Of a stretch of 64,000 bases of DNA, positions 20,497 to 32,858 are shown in pieces. The notes under the pieces were generated by a model, which searched no databases, had not been told where the DNA came from, and saw nothing but the letters and a program-made list of their open reading frames with translations. Source of the stretch: Salminus brasiliensis (taxonomy: Eukaryota > Chordata > Actinopteri > Characiformes > Bryconidae). The stretch's first letter is position 1. Each line of letters starts with the position of its first letter. Where the stretch lies: the NCBI RefSeq assembly GCF_030463535.1, contig NC_132892.1, forward strand, positions 35,568,885 to 35,632,884. Direction: 5' to 3'. A program made the translations under genes and the position numbers.

Positions 20497-23400
20497 ATGG
20501 ACGGTCGCGGATACGGATCAGGTAAGCCCTTATTTATCGGCGGGGAGCTGAATTTACCCCCTTATCTCTAATAACTACCCCGATTCAGCGCGTATGTAGC
20601 CTGAGGGTAGCTCGGCGGGTCTGTATTTTGGGAGGTTGGGGTTATGCGTAGTGTTAGCTAGCTAGCAGCTCGCTAACTCTCCGTTCCACCTTAAATAGTG
20701 CAGGCGTCTGAATGCAGCCCGGGACTATTTAAGGTGGACCGGCGAGTTACATCGTCTTAATTGAAGTTGTTGAGGCAGAGATTATATAATAAGCCTCTGT
20801 TTTGATCATTTGGTCATATTTTATGTAAAGTATTATTTTATTTAACTCGTATTTAGATGGGAAGTGAGCTAGTTAGCCAGCTAGCTGTCCTCCGCGACGC
20901 CGGCAGCGCGCAGCCAGGCCGCAGAGGCCTAACCGCCGGCTCCGAGGCTCCGCTGCCCGGCCTGAGTGTTGGCTCGCTGGCCAGAACCGGGCTGAGTGTT
21001 GATAAATGTGTGTATCTTAATTTGGGGAGATTAATGAGCGTTAACTGAGGCAGATGGGGGTTAGTTTGGGGGAAATGGTGCCTCCAGATCTGCAGTAAGA
21101 TGGCGGCTCAGCCTGGGCTCTTTTGTTCGGGGCAGAGGATGAGCTGGTCCTGGTCCTGAGCTGGTCCTGAGCTGGTCCTGAGCTGGTCCTCTGAGTAACC
21201 AGGCCCTCAGACATGCAGGATATAGAGTGGATAACTAATTAACTAATTAACCAGCTCATCTTTACAATACAGGCCTGTTCTGACCCCTAGATCTAAGGAT
21301 ACCGAAGGTCCAGTGGGAGCCTCTGAATATGAGTGTATTCTGGTTGGGATGGCCTGAGCTGGGTCAGGATCACACAGCTATAGCTTTAGAGGAGGGGTAA
21401 TAATGCAGATATAGATATAGTTCATATTATATGTGTATTATTGTGTTTTCTTTTATTTAGTTTATTCGTATTTGTCCATTCTCCTGATCCGTTGGGTTGG
21501 TCAGACAAATAAGCTTGATTTGATTGATTAGACTTCCTCTATATACCTAGAACTCAATAACTGCTGATCAGTGGTCCCTAGACCTCAGTTTGAGGTGGTA
21601 TTAAGGGAAGAACCCTGTTACATGGGGGCCTGCATGCAGTTAGACAGTCGCTCCACTCTAGAGCCGTGAAGCCGTGTACATTTCTGAGACCATAGTACTC
21701 TTCTCTTAACCTGAGCACTCTCAGCAGAGGAGGGTCTTCAGTCTGGGGTTGAGGACACCCAGGGTCTTTATATATTTAACTCGGTATTATAAAACTTTAT
21801 ATTATCTAGAACTCAATACCTAGGCCTGCATGGTTCTGCTGGGGGTTTATAAGCTGTAGGTGAGATTAGGTAGGTGTTGATTGTACTGATGAGCTGCTCT
21901 GTAATCAGGGTTTCCTTTATTTCTGACTCTTTGTCTAACAGGATTCTCCAGTTGGGGTGGAGGTGGAGGAGGTGGAGGTGGTGGAGGAGCATCTTCCAAC
22001 AGAGGTGAGCTTGATATGATTGATTAACCCAGTTAACGCAGTCATGCACTGCGTACCTATTAGAGAAACACAGTGGGGATGTGGGTGTAATGGGGGCGGG
22101 GTTTCAGCTGGGCGGTGTAGAGGGCAGGTATGCCTGATGACCTAGAACCTGTATAGATGCTTAATGTAGTTGTTGTCATGGAAACTAGTAGTACTACTAA
22201 ATAATAGTTTTTTACATAAAATTCTTTACTGTTTTTCATATATAAAAAAAAAAAATGAACTATTTGATGCAATTCTACAAAATGATCACACTGATTGATT
22301 ATAGCTTGCTATATATTTGAACACAATTGTTTATCCAGTCTATAATTCATGTTTTATATGTATTAATAAAATCACTATATAATAATTTCCCTAGCCCGAT
22401 CTTTATGCAAGTTGACCTACATCTCAGCGATGGCTTTATGTAAATACATGGAGCTACGCCGTTGGTCGAGGTGACCGCCCGTCACCAATCTGAAGTGGGG
22501 ATGTGGGTGTAATGACTGCGTAGAGGGCAGGTATGCCTGATGACCTAGAGCCCGTGTAGATGCCGGGGCGGTCTCATTGTCCTGAGTGTTAAAGGTTAAT
22601 GGAGGTTATAAGTGAGTGGTTTATTTTCTCCACCTGACCCGTCTACAGTCTGAGGCTGTTGGGGCTGAGACTGTGGTTTTACTGTAATAGTTTATTTTAG
22701 TAAACAAAATTGGTTATAGCTTGCTAAATATTAGAATTAAAAACCCCTAGCCCGATCTTTGGCTCATCACATGCCTTTTGCAAATTAGCCTACGTCTTAG
22801 TTTATTTTTCATGCTCATTATTACACTAACACCTGAGACCTGAGGTCTTGTATTTCCAAAAGGGGAGAGATGAACTTGAATGGAATTGTTAGTGTAATAA
22901 GTGTTGAGTCAATTTCCACTTATGTGTAATAATTGTTTTTACTTTTTACTGTTATTCTTAGCCGTTTTCAGCAAATCTCCACACTATAATGTCCATTAAT
23001 TGTCACCCTCCAGTGGTGTGCACTGCTGCAGCCCTAGAAGCAGTGTAACTTAAGCAGTGCAGCATAAGACTGTAGAACGTCAGTCAGAATAACCTGTAAT
23101 GTAATGGGGGCACTGCAGGGTACCAGTACAGCAACTCTGGTAGCATCAGAAGGGGGGGAAAGTGGGCTCTGCACCCCTACTGGGTACTAATACTAATTTC
23201 ATGCTGATGGTCTAGGAAAAATAAAATGGGCATCTTTCCTCATCATCTCTACGGCTCGCTGAATCACCAACGCTTTTCTACTCGCAGGTTCAGGCAGCTA
23301 TGACATGTACGGCTACAAGGACTCCATGTCTGGAGGTGGCTTTGGAGGTGGAGGGTATGGGGCCAGAGGGGATCAGATGAAGAGGGGTCTCTCTGGTGCC

Positions 23401-26400
23401 TCTCTTCTCTCCACTGGAACAAATGCAGACGCTGTGATTGCCAAAATCAACCAGCGGCTCGACATGCTCACCCAACTGGAGGGAGGCATGAAAGGAGGGG
23501 GGCGCAACGACCGGTAAGGTGGACGCTGCTTTTGGGCTTGTTGCTCTTCCCCAGTGACCTTTCCAATTGCTTTTTATTTATTTATGTTTTGGTTGCCCTG
23601 ATCTTTTTAGCTAGACCCTTTTGAAGATGCCGTTTAAAGGTGTTGGTTTGAGACTCCCGAAACCGTTACATATGCAAATGCTTTAGCTACTCTCTCAAGA
23701 GATCGTTAGGTGGTCCCATTCTTTTCTTTCTGCCTGTAGTCTTTTAAAGAGGTCCGTAGTTCTTAACACCTCTTTGGCCTCATTGTTAGCATGCTGTTCC
23801 TTTTGTGCAAGGCCTCACTGGGATATAACGGCTTGCTGAGGTAGCTTGAGGTCATGATTTGTCGGTTTTTGCCCAAAGGAAAATTTTATTAAAGAAGTTT
23901 TGTCCAGCTTTAATGTCCCAGGTCAAATCACTGTGAAAGCTACAAGCTTTAATGCCAAGTGAAGTTTCCTCTGGTGTTCCTTAAAATGGCCAAGTGTGCA
24001 AAAGCATGAAAGGCTACCACAGAGTAGTTACCCTACAAGCTCTGTCTTTCTTTCTTAAAATAATTTGCATGTCACCAAAGCATGTTCTGTTGTCCCAGCT
24101 TTAGCAGACAGGTGTGGTCACCTTGGAGAACACCGCTTTAGATACGAGTGCAAGGATCACCGGTTTCAGAACTTCACTTTGCTTAGTCCTCCAGTATCCT
24201 ATGAGCTACCCGTATGTCTATTATAGCACTGTCACTCTGAAGTCCGTAACATGTGGCTTGTCTCCTCTTTGGCTGTGGTTTGCAAAGTACACCCACTGTC
24301 TGCCAAAGGATGTTCTGAAAATGATGCTGTCTCTAGTCCTCGTTTCCAGAATCCTCTGACTCGAACTCTCTCTCTTAAGATGCTGATTACATCTTGTCCA
24401 AGAGCAAAGGTGACCCAGTGTTGCATGACCGTCCAATGCATTCCCTTTTACTGACCTACATGCCCTGGTAAAGGGGCGTGTGTGTGATCCTCAACGGTTT
24501 GAGGAAGCCGTGTTGGTGTAAAAGTAACCTCCCTTTATGTAACTCATTCATATTTCTGCTAAATCCTGAGTCCTTCTCTTCCCTACGAGCTTGTATCCCA
24601 AATTTAGCACGGGCTCAGCTCTTCCCTACAAGCTTGTATCCCAAATTTAGCACGGGCTCAGCTCTTCCCTACAAGCTTGTATCCCAAATTTAGCACGGGC
24701 TCAGCTCTTCCCTACAAGCTTGTATCCCAAATTTAGCACGGGCTCAGCTCTTCCCTACAAGCTTGTATTCCAAATTCGCACGGGCTCAGCTCTTCCCTAC
24801 GAGCTTGTATCCCAAATTTAGCACGGGCTCAGCTCTTCCCTACAAGCTTGTATCCCAAATTTAGCACGGGCTCAGCTCTTCCCTACAAGCTTGTATCCCA
24901 AATTTGCAAGGGCTCAGCTCTTCCCTTCAAGCTTGTATTCCAAATTCGTAAGGGCTCAGCTCTTCCCTTCAAGCTTGTATTCCAAATTCGCAAGGGCTCA
25001 GCTCTTCCCTACAAGCTTGTATTCCAAATTCGCAAGGGCTCAGCTCTTCCCTACAAGCTTGTATTCCAAATTCGCACGGGCTCAGCTCTTCCCTACAAGC
25101 TTGTATTCCAAATTCGCAAGGGCTCAGCTCTTCCCTACAAGCTTGTATCCCAAATTAGCACGGGCTCAGCTCTTCCCTACAAGCTTGTATTCCAAATTCG
25201 CACGGGCTCAGCTCTTCCCTACAAGCTTGTATCCCAAATTCGCACGGGCTCAGCTCTTCCCTACAAGCTTGTATCCCAAATTCGCACGGGCTCAGCTCTT
25301 CCCTACAAGCTTGTATCCCAAATTCGCACGGGCTCAGCTCTTCCCTACAAGCTTGTATCCCAAATTCGCACGGGCTCAGCTCTTCCCTAGAAGGTGGCTG
25401 CAGCTGTATTTGGGCTTTAGCCATATGTAAAATTTCTAAGGGCTCGAGCACTTCCTAGCAGGCTTGGTGCAGCTGTATTTAAATTTTCAGGGACTTCCCA
25501 GCAAGGTTGGTAAAGCAGCATCCTGAATTTGCACGGGATACACATGGGATTGCATGGGTGAAGGCTATTCGGGTACCCCGTCCTTTTCCACAGCGCACCT
25601 GCTCTGACTGTCTGAAGACTGGTCTGATTGGTGTAGGGAATGGCTTGGATGAATGCTACCTGGGAAAACGCATCTCATCCACAGAAAGATGAATGTGCTA
25701 TCCTTTGACAGACTTAATAAATAAATAAATAGATAAATAATAATAATTGACCTCAACATCCAGGGAGAGAGTGAGGGTGAGTGACTGAAGGGGGAAATGA
25801 GAGACTGAGAGAAGGAAATTCGAGGTGCCACTGCTTCATCTCTGCGCCTCCCTCCCTCTGCAGGTTTGACCAGTACGAGTCTTTCGACTCGCGCTCCTCT
25901 GCCCTTGGCCCCCGCGATCTCTACAGATCCGGTAACTATGGTTACGGGGACTCCCGGGGCGACATGATGGCCCAGCGTGGAGGCATGGGCTTCGGGGGGA
26001 TGGGCGGAGCAGGAGGGGGCGGTGGCTTTGACAGCTCTGCCTCCTATGGATCCGCCAAAATGCGGCAGGCTCGAGACGCCTTCTCAGGCTCCGGCTGGGG
26101 GGCGGGACAGAGGTCCCCGCGCAGAGGCGGAGCGCCAGGGGGGCGCGGCTTTGGCCGTAGGCAAGAGCACGCAATGGGTGGTGGAGGTGGGCGGAGTGGG
26201 GGGCAAGGCCACTCCCCCTCAGGACGAGGCAAGCTGCCGTCGCTCCTGGCCCCCCGCATGTACCCCGACAGCGGGGCCTACCAGCCTCAGCATGGCTCCC
26301 AGGACTATCCTGTCCGGCACTTTGGAGGGGGCCCAAGGGTCAACAGACAACGCACCCACAAGAGACCCCTCAACCGAGTAAGTACCTCCAGCAAAGCACT

Positions 26401-29400
26401 GGACTTGAACCATCAAACCCCCAGACCCCCTCACCTCCTACTCCAGCTTGCCAAGCCTGAGGAGTGGAGATGTTTGTGGAACTGAGGTTCTTTTGCTCCA
26501 CCTGCCACTTCCCTATGTCTGCTAGGTCACATCTTGGAAAATTTGGCTCCCACCATACATTAACCCATGTAGAGAAAACAATTGGGCCACTACTACTTGA
26601 CCCAGTGGAGCAGACTCCTCTATTTTAGCAGCCCCAAGTTCTTTTATTTTATTTATTTGAGTTTTTTCTTTTATTTGTCTCAGTTCAGACGAATTGTCGC
26701 TTCCCTCTACTCCAGATTCAGGTTTATTTGAAGATATTGGTAGCAGTTCCACCTCTAACCCCCTTGATTTGAACATTACCAACTATGAGCATCTAGCGGA
26801 GACTAGTATCTAGCTTAGTCCTCAAGGTTGCACAGCAGTTCAGACAGTGTCTAAAGCTCCTCAGACAAGAGTGGATGGTTTGTGTGTGAAGGTAAGTTCT
26901 TGAAGTTCCACCACATGTTTGTCTCATGTTCAGTTGTTGACTGTGCTTAACATTTTAGCCCCTTTCACACTCAACGAGTTCAATCCTGACCTCACGAACA
27001 CTCGTGTTACTGAATGCAATCAAATTCTCACAGCAATGCTCCTCCAAGATCCGAATAGACAGACACAGACAGTGACTCCAACAAAAGCAGGATCTACTAT
27101 TTTAATTTAGTGTCCCTTCATTTAAGTGTCCCAATACTTTTGTCATCATAGTACATGTGATTTGAGCTGTGGTTTAAAAGCTTAAGGTTAGTGAGTGGGC
27201 TTAGCTGTGGATACGGCGTAATGGCTAGGTTGAGGAGGGCGGTGAAGGCAGGGTTATCCACTACGCTACGCCAGCGACTCTGTAGTGAGAGGTCCACGTC
27301 TTGGCCAGTGTGAAAGGGGCTCGTGTTCACTGTCGCATGGGTCCTGTCCGTCCGTCAGTCAGTCTGTCTGTCTGCTCATGTCGTCCCGTCTGCCAGCAGA
27401 GCATCACCGGGTCGTTCCTGTGAGATGTGGTGGCTGTGGTCGGAGGTGTCTTGAGAATTGGTGTGCTGATGGCTGCTGGAGACCTTGTGTGTTAACGTAT
27501 GTGTGTGGATGTGTTGCCGTAGCAACAGGCGAAACCCCAACGCGACGGGCAGAAGAAGAGGAAGCAGACGTTGACGGCGTCTGATGAGCCCGAGTCTAAA
27601 ATGGGCAAGACTGAAACCACCGGAGACGGCGACGACGGCGGCGACGACAAGCCCAGTAACGGTACGGTGCTGCGCTGCTTCACTGCCCTGCTCCAGTCTT
27701 TACTGCAGGTGGTTCTCCTGCTGATGTTTTTGGGGTCGGGACAACTAAGTGGTGTGATTTGGCACGTTTTTGACAAGAGCCACGGTTGGTCCCAAATCTT
27801 TGGGTAGATGTGGGTCCAAATTCCTAAAACAGAACAGAAAGACTCCTGGCTAGGAGTAGCTAGCTATCTAGCCAGCTGTGATGGCATATCTGCCAAAGTT
27901 GATCAAATTAAGCCAGTGGACTTGCTTTTGTCATGTTAACTAACTTTGTCTAAGTTAAGTCACTTAAGAGACACAATCAATGTCAAGATCCAAATTTTAG
28001 GACTCCAGGTGGAGTTTGTGCTCAAGACTATGTTCAGGTTTTGACCAAAATTGGACCCAATTAAAGCTCTGGCCGGGGCTACGAGGAGTACACCATAAAA
28101 GAGATGGCATCTTGACCATCTGTAGAGTCTCTTACACCTTAAGCACCTTTTGAAGACGGTCAGCACTTGATATTCAGGGTTTATTAGAATTGTGTGGACC
28201 ATTTTGGACCTCTAAGCCCTGTCCCCCAGCTGTGAGATCCCATCAGAACAAATGCAGGTGAACATCAGTCCTGTAATTCCTTCTGAAGAAAGTAGGTGAG
28301 ATCTTGTGTAGCTGTTATGGTATCGGTTGCTATTTAAAAAAAAAACATAATTGCAAATATATATAATTACTATACAGTTCCTTTTATTCAAACATTGAAA
28401 TTTGAGTGTTTATTCTAATACAGATAAGCAGCTCTTCAGTCTTTAGGTTATGCAGAGCGCAGTACTGTACAGTCCTTAAATCTCTCATGCCGTGAGCTTG
28501 TTGACCCTCATGTGCTATAAACTGGCTCCAGTGGCTCTCAGTTTTGCAGTAAAATAGTTTAACGTCAGCAGTAAAACCCTAATTCTGCATGCATCTCTCG
28601 TTCTCCAGCAGAAGAAGCCGAGACAAAGGAGGAGAATAAGGAAGCCGGGGCTCCAGCCACTGTGAGTTCACCCTCTGTACCGTGTGACCTGTTGGATTAA
28701 TAGGATCTGTCAGCTGAGCAGGGTTTTGATTTGCGGCTGATGGTGCATTAGGGGTGGCCCACAGGACTAATTTCATTGGGATGTACGGTCATGGATATCC
28801 ACCCTGACCAACTACTTGTTTTATTAGAGTGTAATTGGTCACTTTTATCAGTGAAGTTCTGAATGTAAATTAGTGTGGGAGTGTTTCAGTGACCGTTTAT
28901 AAGAATCTGCTTCTGCTGATGGTTGTCTGCTTGTCAGAGCAGCACAGTTAATTAATATCTTACTATGAAAATTGGGTTAAATATCGTGGTGTAAAATGTT
29001 TACCAGGTCACACAGCCCTAATGGTGAGTATGTGGTGGTTAGATATTGTTGGACGCCAGGATTTCTATTATCTTTATTCAGCTCTACCAATATGCTGGTA
29101 GGGAATGGCACTAATTTTTAACTTGGTGTCTCTGTTTGGCAGGAGTCTGAAGCAGCAGCTGAAGGAGGGAGTGGTGGTAAGCAGTTCTCTGTATTAGATC
29201 AAATAATTATTATATAATATTATAATAATTGATAGTGGTGGGTGCCTCTCTGTATGCTTGACTGGTTCTAAAAGTCTACCGTTTCCTTGTTTCAGACCAA
29301 AAGGCCACAGAGGAAAGCACTCCGCCGAAGGCCAAGCCCCAGGGAAAACAGACCCCGTCCTCTGCCTCCAAACTCCGGAAGAGGCGGGGCTTTTTTGAAA

Positions 29401-30969
29401 GGTGAGGGCTCAATCACGAAGGCTGTGGCTGAAATGGCTCCCTACTACACCGGAGTACGTTTCAGGCACTAGGTGAAAAATGCCCATCGTACTCCGTTCT
29501 AAAGTGGTATTCAGGTTATTTTGAGGGTATTGAGATCTCCCACAATGCACTTGTAATTTTTTAATGAACGGTGTAGCTCACTAGGCAAGCTGAACATGGA
29601 CCAGAATGCATTGCGAGTCTGTTTTTAGGCATCGGACAGCAGAACGCATAAGCCTGTGATCATTTCGGACATTTCCTCTGAATGTGGTTAATTGGAAGCT
29701 TCTGTTGCTAAGCAACGCAATGATCAAAGCTTATTCCGTTAGCGGCTCAGTGTGTTTACAGATTTAGGGGGGTGTTTGAGCCGCTTGGTGGGCTAGTCTG
29801 TCTCTGAGGAGGAGGCTGAGCGCGGTAGTAGGGATGAACAGTGGTGCTGACGAGTGGTCTTCCCTCCCTGTCCCGTGGTTTTCCAGGCTGACCTTCGCCT
29901 GCTCCATTTGCAAGTTCCGCTCGTTCTACAGCGAGGACATGGAGGCTCATCTGGAGAGCAAGTTTCACAAAGATCACTTCAAGTTCCTGTCCAACCAGCT
30001 GTCGAAACCGACCACGGACTTCCTGCAGGTACCGTTTACCGCCCGAGTCTCTGTAGTAGAGCTGCAGAATCAGAATAATCTGTTATCCAGAACGTTAATG
30101 TAGAATCTTTAATTCTCACAAGGGTGGACATGATTGAAGTGTTGCCATCTCACGCAAACCTTGTATCTCCAAACCAGCAGCTTTACAGGCAGATGAAGGA
30201 CCTTAACTTTCAATGGAAGTCAAGAATAGATACTTTATTCCAGTCATTTTGATGCATTTCTATTGGTTTAACAGACTATTTATATTATAATATATATATA
30301 TATAAACTGCTTAGGACTGAACACCTACACTCTAGACATACGACACAATACCAGTTACCCTTTAATTAAAGGTTGCTCGTATTTGTCACTACAGCGAAAT
30401 GTGTCCTCCGCATTTAACCCATCTGTGGTAGTGAACACACTCACACCCTCACTAGAGAACGAGGGGCAGTGAGTACACTTGCCGAGCCCGGGAATCGATA
30501 GTTATCGATAGCCCAGCGTTCTAACCGCTTGAGCCACCACTGCCCCTTTATTTAACATTTTACCAGTTGAGATTAGCTAAACATCAGTACAGAATATTTG
30601 CTAAATATTTTTTTGCTGCAATTTTTTAGTTTGACCTACATTTTTGTTTTGTTAACTGATAAATATTTATTTTTTATTTTATTTGCAATATTTTATCATT
30701 TCTATTATTTAATAACCCTATTTCCCCTCTGTCTTCATCCATCTACCTTCATACTTCACATTTTTAAAAATAATTTAGTGCTGCTTTCTTAAATTAGGAA
30801 TGTAAAATTGTACAATTAGATCAAATTCGCTTCACTTATGGATGAAAGGATAATGAAATTGACTGCAAATGGTACTTGTTAAATGTGCATGCTCTTAAAT
30901 GTGATAAAGGTCCCGGTCAGTTCTTCTTAGGTCTGTTAAACATCTACCTGAACCTGAATGCTTACAACT

Positions 30970-31065
<96 letters not shown>

Positions 31066-32858
31066 GAGTATCTGAATAATAAATATAAGAAGACGGAGCA
31101 GAGGGTCAGTCAGATGGAGAATCACAGTGCTGCCATCTGCCAGGTGTATAAAGAGCAGGACCTGACCAGAGGTGAGGCTCTATCTCGTGCTCTGTTTTTA
31201 TTCCTCGGTTGATTTCTGTGTTGCTGACGGTGTTGAGCTGTGTGTGTCCCTCAGACATCGGCATGGAGCACTTTATGAAGAAGGTGGAGGCTGCTTACTG
31301 CGCTGCGTGTGATCTCTACATTCCTATGAATTCCGTCCTCGGGAGGCATCTCAAGTCACCTGACCACAACTACAACCGCAAGGTACGCACTCCTCCAGAA
31401 GCACCTTCAATAGCCTGAGCTCCCCTCCCCTCCCCCATGCTAAGCCTTATGAAAACTCCTGTTCATATAGTGTCCAAATGTTTGTGGACACCCCTTCTAA
31501 TGAATTCCCTTGGCTATATTGAGCTACACCCATTGCTGAGACTGATCACACAGCTTGTCTAGTCCCTGTAGGGAAGTATTGCCAATAGAATAGGATCGGC
31601 ACCATGCTGCCTAATGCCAGGCGTGGGCTCGAGGGGTATTATAAAGCCACCCCAGCATTGAGGAGCTGTGGAGCAGTGGAAGGGCTCTGGAATGATGGTG
31701 GAGCTCCATCCCGTACTTTTCCAACCTCACTATTGCTCTTGTGGCTGAATGCAGTCAGATTCTCTCAGCGATGCTCTTCTAAATCCCTTAAGGCTTCTCT
31801 GGACAGTAGAGACAGTTACTCCAACCAAAGCAGGGTCAGCTCTTTAATATCCTTAATTTCAGAAGAAACGATGAATGAACAGGTGTCCCGATACTTTTGT
31901 CCTTAGCGTTTTTAACAGTGATGTAACGCCTCTACTTCTGTTATGATGAACCTGCTGTTTCTATTTATTTGTCCTCCAGGCTATGATGGATCAGTCGAAG
32001 AGGGCCAGTCTATCTGTTGCTCGAAGCATCCTCAACCACAAGGTCATCGGCAAGAAGCTGGAGAGCTACCTGAAGGTCTGTACACTTCGATATATAAATA
32101 AATAGTGTAATTGCTATTATTTTCAGAACTAAGGACGGCTCATTTCTAAGTATGCCTGCCTTTATAGCCTTGTCCTCTCAGGGCTGTAGGGAATGTCTGA
32201 ACCCACTGCAGTGGTGGGGGGGCTGGAGTATTTAGGGGGAGTGGGGGAGGGGCTTGGAGCTGGAGTGTATTGATCAATGAATAAATCAATTATCTCTTTC
32301 TGATCTCAGGGTGAAAACCCCTTCACTGGTAACCAAGACGACCATGACCCTGAAGACTCCATGGTGATGGAGGTTTCTGAGGGCGACGCGGCCAACGAGA
32401 GCCTGAAGGAGGAGGTTAAAGAGGAAGGGGCGGAGTCTGCTGCAGAGGGGGCAGAGCCTGCTGCAGAGGCAGTTGGAAATGGGGAAAACCATGAAAATGA
32501 GGAGGCGCAGCAGGAGGAGGAGAAGATGAAGATGGAGGAAGGTGAAGGAGGAGAGGAGATGCAGGGAGAGGAGGAGGAGGAGCAGCAGCAGCAGGGGGAG
32601 GAGGATGATGAGGCGGAAGGAGTGGAAGTGGGCGAGGAGGAGCAGGAGCAGGAGGGTGAAGAGACGCAGAGGTCCAGGAGGGCGCAGAAGGGCTGGCTGA
32701 GGGAGCCGACCCCGTCGCGGCAGAGTGAGGGTCTCGGATCCCTTCGTCTGCGGGCGTGGGCCCTCAGACCTGACCCAGGACCAGCTGGACTGATTGGTGG
32801 CGGGGGGGGGGGGAGCCGCAGCAGGGCGGCAGCTCTGCAGACACGCCCCTCCTCATGA
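20497..32858 (+). CDS. akap8l: A-kinase anchor protein 8-like (AKAP95-type zinc-finger nuclear protein)
   Basis: Thirteen exons: 20497-20521, 21942-22004, 23288-23513, 25864-26377, 27523-27661, 28609-28661, 29143-29176, 29296-29401, 29887-30028, 31066-31171, 31255-31382, 31980-32075, 32310-32858. All junctions are GT-AG and the frame is continuous, giving 726 residues. Order: Gly-rich N-terminus, INQRLDML helix, [20 protein letters not shown], an RGG-rich part, the basic KKRKQ nuclear signal, and two AKAP95-type C2H2 fingers (CSICKFRSF...[10 protein letters not shown] near residue 391; [10 protein letters not shown]...[10 protein letters not shown] near 486). Then come [27 protein letters not shown] and a Glu-rich tail. 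The [19 protein letters not shown] block favours AKAP8L over AKAP8. Family members are chromatin and nuclear-matrix scaffolds linked to mRNA export and splicing. The tail after about 32700 is not conserved and crosses a long G run. Confidence 0.95.
20674..20749. repeat. Short palindromic element P, copy 2
   Basis: The arms 20674-20699 and 20724-20749 (TAACTC-CCG-TCCACCTTAAATAGT) are inverted copies with two mismatches and a 24-base loop. It lies 150 bases downstream of akap8l exon 1. Confidence 0.75.
21437..21540 (+). mobile_element. Possible LINE-type 3' tail
   Basis: TTTATTCGTATTTGTCCATT ... GACAAATAAGCTTGATTTGA has the look of the terminal part of an L2-like tail (ends AATAAGCTTGATT). Weak evidence. 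Confidence 0.25.
21629..21775 (-). mobile_element. Second copy of the 19.7-kb SINE/LINE segment
   Basis: About 145 bases nearly identical to 19779-19925 (one clear change, AGAAGAGG to AGCAGAGG), 1.85 kb away in the same orientation. It lies in akap8l intron 1. Confidence 0.75.
22276..22490 (+). repeat. Duplicated copy of the akap8l upstream region inside intron 2
   Basis: GATTGATTATAGCTTGC, TTTATCCAGTCTATA, TGTATTAATA, AGCCCGATC, TTTATGCAA, CATCTCAGCGATGGCTTTATG and GAGCTACGC appear in the same order as in 20144-20390. A third, shorter version lies at about 22705-22800. 22070-22160 and 22493-22565 are also duplicates of each other (GATGTGGGTGTAATG ... GGCAGGTATGCCTGATGACC). Confidence 0.8.
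23640..24570. other. akap8l intron 3, unexplained unique-looking sequence
   Basis: About 0.9 kb between exon 3 and the 42-base array. It has mixed composition, no strong splice-bounded ORF and no clear repeat. Short ORFs at 24114-24359 and 24251-24454 have no recognisable family. Confidence 0.4.
24583..25390. repeat. 42/43-base minisatellite in akap8l intron 3
   Basis: About 19 copies of a unit CCCTACAAGCTTGTATCCCA / AATTCGCACGGGCTCAGCTC / TT. Early copies have TTTAGCAC (43 bases); later ones TTCGCAC (42 bases), so frames stay open across the later part on both strands. Each unit has a HindIII site. The repeated [14 protein letters not shown] and [14 protein letters not shown] peptides are artefacts. 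Confidence 0.93.
26900..27150. mobile_element. Partial copy of element T in akap8l intron 4
   Basis: CCTGACCTCACGAACACTCG, CAGCAATGCTCCTCCAAG, CAGTGACTCCAACAAAAGCA and GTGTCCCAATACTTTTGTC match the right half of the full copies at 31468 and 53308. Confidence 0.65.
30366..30548 (-). mobile_element. tRNA-derived SINE, minus strand, in akap8l intron 9
   Basis: Read on the minus strand it begins GGGGCAGTGGTGGCTCAAGC, then GGTTAGAACGCTGGGC (A box), and GATTCCCGGGCTCGGC (B-box region). It ends in the GGGTTAAATGCGGAGGACAC and TACGAGCAACC tail typical of a common teleost SINE. Confidence 0.7.
30974..31063. repeat. (TG)45-type tract ending at the akap8l exon 10 acceptor
   Basis: About 90 bases of uninterrupted TG run directly into TAG and the exon at 31066. 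There is no pyrimidine tract or recognisable branch sequence between the repeat and the acceptor. Confidence 0.93.
31468..31908. mobile_element. Element T, near-complete copy in akap8l intron 11
   Basis: It starts ATATAGTGTCCAAATGTTTG / TGGACACC and ends GGTGTCCCGATACTTTTGTC. The ends are imperfect inverted repeats of the TATAGTG-CAAA type. Inside are GCCAGGCGTGGGCTCGAGGG and CAGCATTGAGGAGCTGTGGA, shared with 53308-53735. It has no transposase; a non-autonomous DNA transposon is the likely class. Confidence 0.65.
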
